Source of the DNA: Peribacillus asahii
Lineage (GTDB): Bacteria; Bacillota; Bacilli; Bacillales; DSM-1321
DNA length: 64,000 nt
Direction of reading: 5' to 3'
Assembly (NCBI RefSeq): GCF_003570725.1
Contig: NZ_QWVS01000013.1
Location: forward strand, 102,001-166,000
Both the position numbers and the translations under genes were made by a program. Below, piece after piece: positions 61,187-64,000 of this stretch; the first letter of the stretch is position 1; the number at the start of each line of letters is the position of its first letter. The notes under the pieces are model-generated. The model ran no database searches. It saw only the letters and a program-made list of their open reading frames with translations, and was not told where the DNA came from.

Positions 61187-62064
61187 TAGATACCGTCACC
61201 TCGCACAATCGCCATTGGATAACGCACGATTAAGCCTGTTGTACGCTGTTCAAAAGGCACTTTGTAATTTGGGAATGAGTATTCTTGTGGATGGCGTGTA
61301 ATATCCATTGGAATGCCCAGTTGTACAACCTCTGGTGAAGAATCAAGCACGACAAAACAATCTGCACCTGCAGTACCTTGTCCCTTAATATCGTTTAATA
61401 CTTCGATGCGAGTAAACCAACGCTGTGATTGGATATATTCCAGCACAGTTTGCTTAGTGAACTCATTGAACGGTTTTTCCAGCAATTCAAACGAATCAGG
61501 CGTAACCAGCAATGTGTCAGCAGTATGACCAGGTAATTTATTGACTTTATTTTTTGCTTTACGAATATCAGCAACGATTTCATCGGCTGTTTTATCAGCC
61601 CATGTTGTTTTTCCAGATACACCTTGTGGTACGGCATACACTTGGATACCAGTAGTTGACGTTAGACCTTTGATGTTGTGAGCAGAGTCACCAATGAAAG
61701 CGAGTTTATTTTCTTTTTCAGCAATGGCTTTACGAGCCGTGTCGACTTTTACGGTTTCTACTGTCATGCCTGCCATTTGAGCTTGACGAAGTTCTTGCAC
61801 CGTAATATTAATAGCAGCAGCAATTGAGTAAATATTGACTGTATGACGGTCTAAATCAGCATCAACTAACGGAATATCTGTAGCGCCCGGAGCAAGAATT
61901 TTAGCGGCCCCGGAACGATTGAATACATCATACGCATACGTTTCTGCGCCCGCTGGAATATCTGTTTTTAATGCAAAAATACTACGTGCCTTTAGTTCCT
62001 CTTTATGCGGCTCATAGATTTTAGCATCGATAGCTTGTAAATCTTGCGGTCGTAATAATGACAT
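61186..62064 (-). CDS. Major capsid protein (DUF2184/encapsulin-like)
   Basis: 292 residues, HK97-type shell protein. LRPQDLQAIDAKIYEPHKEEL at the start (21 residues, shown here in part as residues 4-23), YAYDVFNRSGAAKILAPGA near 41, and the C-terminal FEQRTTGLIVRYPMAIVRGDG are typical of the encapsulin/DUF2184 capsid family. AGGAGGG precedes the ATG. Preceded by the decoration protein. Confidence 0.87.
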   Translation of the reverse strand: MSLLRPQDLQAIDAKIYEPHKEELKARSIFALKTDIPAGAETYAYDVFNRSGAAKILAPGATDIPLVDADLDRHTVNIYSIAAAINITVQELRQAQMAGMTVETVKVDTARKAIAEKENKLAFIGDSAHNIKGLTSTTGIQVYAVPQGVSGKTTWADKTADEIVADIRKAKNKVNKLPGHTADTLLVTPDSFELLEKPFNEFTKQTVLEYIQSQRWFTRIEVLNDIKGQGTAGADCFVVLDSSPEVVQLGIPMDITRHPQEYSFPNYKVPFEQRTTGLIVRYPMAIVRGDGI

Positions 62065-62078
62065 AGTTATTTTCCCTC

Positions 62079-62525
62079 CTATGGTAAGTTAATTTCGATT
62101 TCTACAAGTTGATTAGCCGTTGCATTGGATTTAAAAACAGCTCCTGCGATTGTAATTGTTCCACTTGTTGAGAATTTTTGAGTTGTTGGATCCACTTTAA
62201 CCGCTTGGCCGTTGATAATATCGCCTCCTGCAACAACAAAAATACGACCACGTTTTACGATTGCAGCCGATGATGCCACTTCGTATTTTTGGTCGTCTTT
62301 CTTTTCCACGTAATCATGAATGTGTTGAGCTAACGCGATACCGATAACCGTCCCACCCGTTTTAATCGGCGTGATTGCTGTACCTGTCGCATTTAACTGT
62401 ACAGCTGCACCATATGGCACGGCTTCTTGGACTGCATATGAATCTGCTACATAGTTTTGAAAGTTTGCTAGTTGACCAGCTTTGCCCGCTGGCTCCATGT
62501 ATTGCGGATAGGATGTAATAGACAT
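62079..62525 (-). CDS. Capsid decoration protein (DUF2190-like)
   Basis: 148 residues, beta-rich: AVPYGAAVQLNATGTAITPI near 36, VIGIALAQHIHDYVEKKDD near 62 and IVKRGRIFVVAGGDIINGQ near 90. These are the marks of the cement protein family that stabilises capsids of Bacillus phages. GGAGGAAA precedes the ATG. Confidence 0.82.
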   Translation of the reverse strand: MSITSYPQYMEPAGKAGQLANFQNYVADSYAVQEAVPYGAAVQLNATGTAITPIKTGGTVIGIALAQHIHDYVEKKDDQKYEVASSAAIVKRGRIFVVAGGDIINGQAVKVDPTTQKFSTSGTITIAGAVFKSNATANQLVEIEINLP

Positions 62526-62537
62526 TCCGTTTCCTCC

Positions 62538-63623
62538 TTATTTACGCATGTTTAGGCGTTGAGCCTTCATGTCGTTGATTTCTTTAGACTGAGTACCAGC
62601 TGAATCAACCGTTAATGCTGATTGAGCACCTGTTGAACTAAAGCCATTCACTTGAACATTAGCGACAGTTGCATCATAGAAGGCATTGATATAATCATCA
62701 GACTTACTATCACCTTTAAATTCGGGATTTACAGACTGAATGACCGCTTCTTTTAGCTCACGGTCAGTTTTACCTGTAAAGTCAAATGAATCGCCTAGAA
62801 GTGGCTTTACAGTAGCAATAAGCGCTACACGTTCCTCAACTTTCTTGTCTAATTCATCAGCAGACAATTGTTTTTCTTTTAATTGAGTAATCTCAGCATC
62901 TTTCGCTTTGATTGTTGCATCTTGTGCATCTACACGCCCTTGTAACGTGTCTACTTGTTTAATTTTTAATTCAGCAGCATCAAGTTTCGCCTGTTGTGCT
63001 TCTAAAAATGATTTAACAGCTGAATCCACTTCATAATCTTTCCCATCAATCTTATAAACTGGCATTTTCCCTTTTCCTCCTTCATTTTCAATCTGCCATG
63101 CATCACTGTCGTTACGGATGCCAATTTCAGGACCTGCACGACCATGATCTACAACAGCAATGTGATTGATTTCAATATTCTTTTGTACTGCATCAAACCG
63201 TTGGCCGTTGTATTCGCCCTCACGTTGTTCAATATCGCTTAAAAATCCAATAGATACCTCTCGCTTACCAGCTTTAATCTTGTCGATTAGCTCGCTGTCT
63301 GTGACAGTAAATGATACAAGCAATTTGTCACCATCTACACGCGCATCTGTATGGCTTAATCCTTTTGCTAACTGTTTATGATTAGCAGTCGTTACAAGCT
63401 CACTTGGATGCTCATCAGTAACAGCTTTTGATTGTGCTGATTGCACTGTGCTATCTGACAATATTTCCTCCGGAAGCTTTGCTTCATAGCTTGTAGCCCC
63501 GTCACTACGACGATAAGGAAAAACCCCTGTACGTGTAATTGGGACGTCCTTAAATGTTAGATAACCCTCTGTCGTTTCTTGATAGTCTTTAATATAAGAC
63601 CTATCGAATCGTTGGAGCTTCAA
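62538..63623 (-). CDS. DUF2213 prohead protease fused to scaffold
   Basis: 361 residues. The N-terminal 190 residues (YLTFKDVPITRTGVFPYRRS near 20, then SIGFLSDIEQREGEYNGQRFD near 137 and INHIAVVDHGRAGPEIG near 165) form a DUF2213/prohead-protease domain with the His-Asp-Ser order, and the rest is a coiled-coil scaffold (AELKIKQVDTLQGRVDAQDA near 220-240). TTG at 63623 has GGGGGTGA seven bases upstream; a longer frame to 63800 contains a hydrophobic stretch but lacks a site. It shapes and cuts the prohead. Confidence 0.85.
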   Translation of the reverse strand: MKLQRFDRSYIKDYQETTEGYLTFKDVPITRTGVFPYRRSDGATSYEAKLPEEILSDSTVQSAQSKAVTDEHPSELVTTANHKQLAKGLSHTDARVDGDKLLVSFTVTDSELIDKIKAGKREVSIGFLSDIEQREGEYNGQRFDAVQKNIEINHIAVVDHGRAGPEIGIRNDSDAWQIENEGGKGKMPVYKIDGKDYEVDSAVKSFLEAQQAKLDAAELKIKQVDTLQGRVDAQDATIKAKDAEITQLKEKQLSADELDKKVEERVALIATVKPLLGDSFDFTGKTDRELKEAVIQSVNPEFKGDSKSDDYINAFYDATVANVQVNGFSSTGAQSALTVDSAGTQSKEINDMKAQRLNMRK

Positions 63624-63669
63624 TATTTCACCCCCTTTCAGCAAATAAAAAAGCCACTCTATGAATGAC

Positions 63670-64000
63670 TCATTCAAAAACAGGTGTCCCAACACACCTG
63701 CAACGATAATCGCTACCTGGAAACTTCCCATTAGCACCATTCTTATAGTCATACACTTTACCGCTGTAATTGCGGTGTTCTTTTCGCACACGTTCGTCAC
63801 CTGCAGTTAACCAAGTAAACTTTTCAACCCCCATCGCCTCATGACGTCTCCTTGTTAGTTGTCCATGTATACTGCCACTTTGATCAACAGCAATAAACTC
63901 TGCTCGACTCTCGCTGACTTTTCCAGTTTTCATGATTTGATTGCGAATCTCTTTCATGCTTGTACCGTTCTTCATCCCCTCGTACACAATCGCCTCAATT
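63670..64000 (-). CDS. Phage minor head protein (Mu F/SPP1 gp7-like), C-terminal part, cut by window edge
   Basis: The visible 109 residues: IAVDQSGSIHGQLTRRRHEAMG near the middle and the end-motif TAGDERVRKEHRNYSGKVYD followed by SDYRCRCVG, the Phage_Mu_F signature. The protein sits at the portal and enters with DNA. The frame is open to the window edge with no reliable start. It is upstream of the protease-scaffold, where a portal and minor head gene pair is expected. Confidence 0.88.
   Translation of the reverse strand, partial: IEAIVYEGMKNGTSMKEIRNQIMKTGKVSESRAEFIAVDQSGSIHGQLTRRRHEAMGVEKFTWLTAGDERVRKEHRNYSGKVYDYKNGANGKFPGSDYRCRCVGTPVFE

Larger units (their letters stand above)
35884..64000. 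mobile_element. Prophage of a contractile-tailed phage (left end to beyond the window)
   Basis: All late genes from minor head protein to amidase run right to left in the PBSX/xkd order. The left edge is placed near the arm-type repeats at 35884-35993. The right end, with integrase, early genes and terminase, lies outside the window. Cargo genes between 36 and 43 kb include a DNA-translocase-like ATPase, a nuclease and a SIR2 protein. The sheath and baseplate genes mark a myovirus-type tail. Most genes look intact. Confidence 0.85.

Noticed and set aside
1..64000. CRISPR arrays, rRNA, tRNA or T-box elements
   Set aside because: No spaced direct-repeat array, cloverleaf or ribosomal sequence was recognised in reading either strand.

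Overview
The window is AT-rich DNA from a Bacillaceae-type Firmicute (Bacillus or a close genus). Supporting signs are strong purine-rich ribosome binding sites, frequent TTG and GTG starts, gltBD divergent from a LysR gene placed like gltC, a CcpA-type cre site, a YlaM-type glutaminase, and a prophage whose late genes follow the PBSX/xkd order. The species cannot be fixed from sequence reading alone.

Chromosomal part (1 to about 35.8 kb). The left end holds the start of a thiamine-diphosphate enzyme, a nitroreductase, a DUF2935 protein, a membrane-anchored single-subunit glutamate-synthase-like protein, a YiaA-type membrane protein and an AEC permease followed by the headless 3' end of an Ig-domain protein gene. 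From 5.5 to 7.2 kb come several small genes, a short independently transcribed RNA, and a cyclic-di-GMP-I riboswitch in front of a tiny four-cysteine protein. Glutamate synthase (gltB-gltD) and its divergent regulator gltC fill 7.2 to 14.5 kb.

From 14.5 to 30.1 kb nearly everything is on the minus strand and forms an acyl-CoA catabolic island: a Liv-type ABC importer, acyl-CoA ligase, thioesterase, TetR regulator, thiolase, two short-chain dehydrogenases, two acyl-CoA dehydrogenases, a split MaoC hydratase pair, a ComB-family phosphatase and an APH-type kinase. The kinase plus one dehydrogenase look like the two halves of animal ACAD10/ACAD11. This suggests import, CoA activation, phosphorylation and dephosphorylative breakdown of 4-hydroxy acids or similar substrates. 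Two near-identical operators and one cre site lie in front of the two operons. A MATE exporter, a 3-hydroxybutyrate-type dehydrogenase, a secreted Lys-rich protein and a glutaminase follow.

Prophage part (about 35.9 kb to beyond 64 kb). The left end carries direct repeats typical of integrase arm sites. Next is an FtsK/SpoIIIE-type ATPase with a replication-relaxation protein and a small membrane protein, an XRE regulator, a secreted nuclease, a 140-bp MITE inserted in a terminator loop, and a stand-alone SIR2-domain protein that is a strong anti-phage candidate. The late genes of a contractile-tailed phage run right to left: minor head protein (cut by the window end), protease-scaffold, decoration protein, capsid, connectors, neck protein, sheath, tube, tail-assembly chaperone with a probable +1 (or -2) frameshift, tape measure, hub, baseplate, fibre, XkdX, holin and amidase.

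Most worth a second look: the SIR2 gene, the twin small RNAs at 5.9 and 44.2 kb, the ACAD10/11-like split pathway, the riboswitch-controlled mini-protein, the MITE, the frameshift, and a phage membrane peptide that seems to start at ATA.
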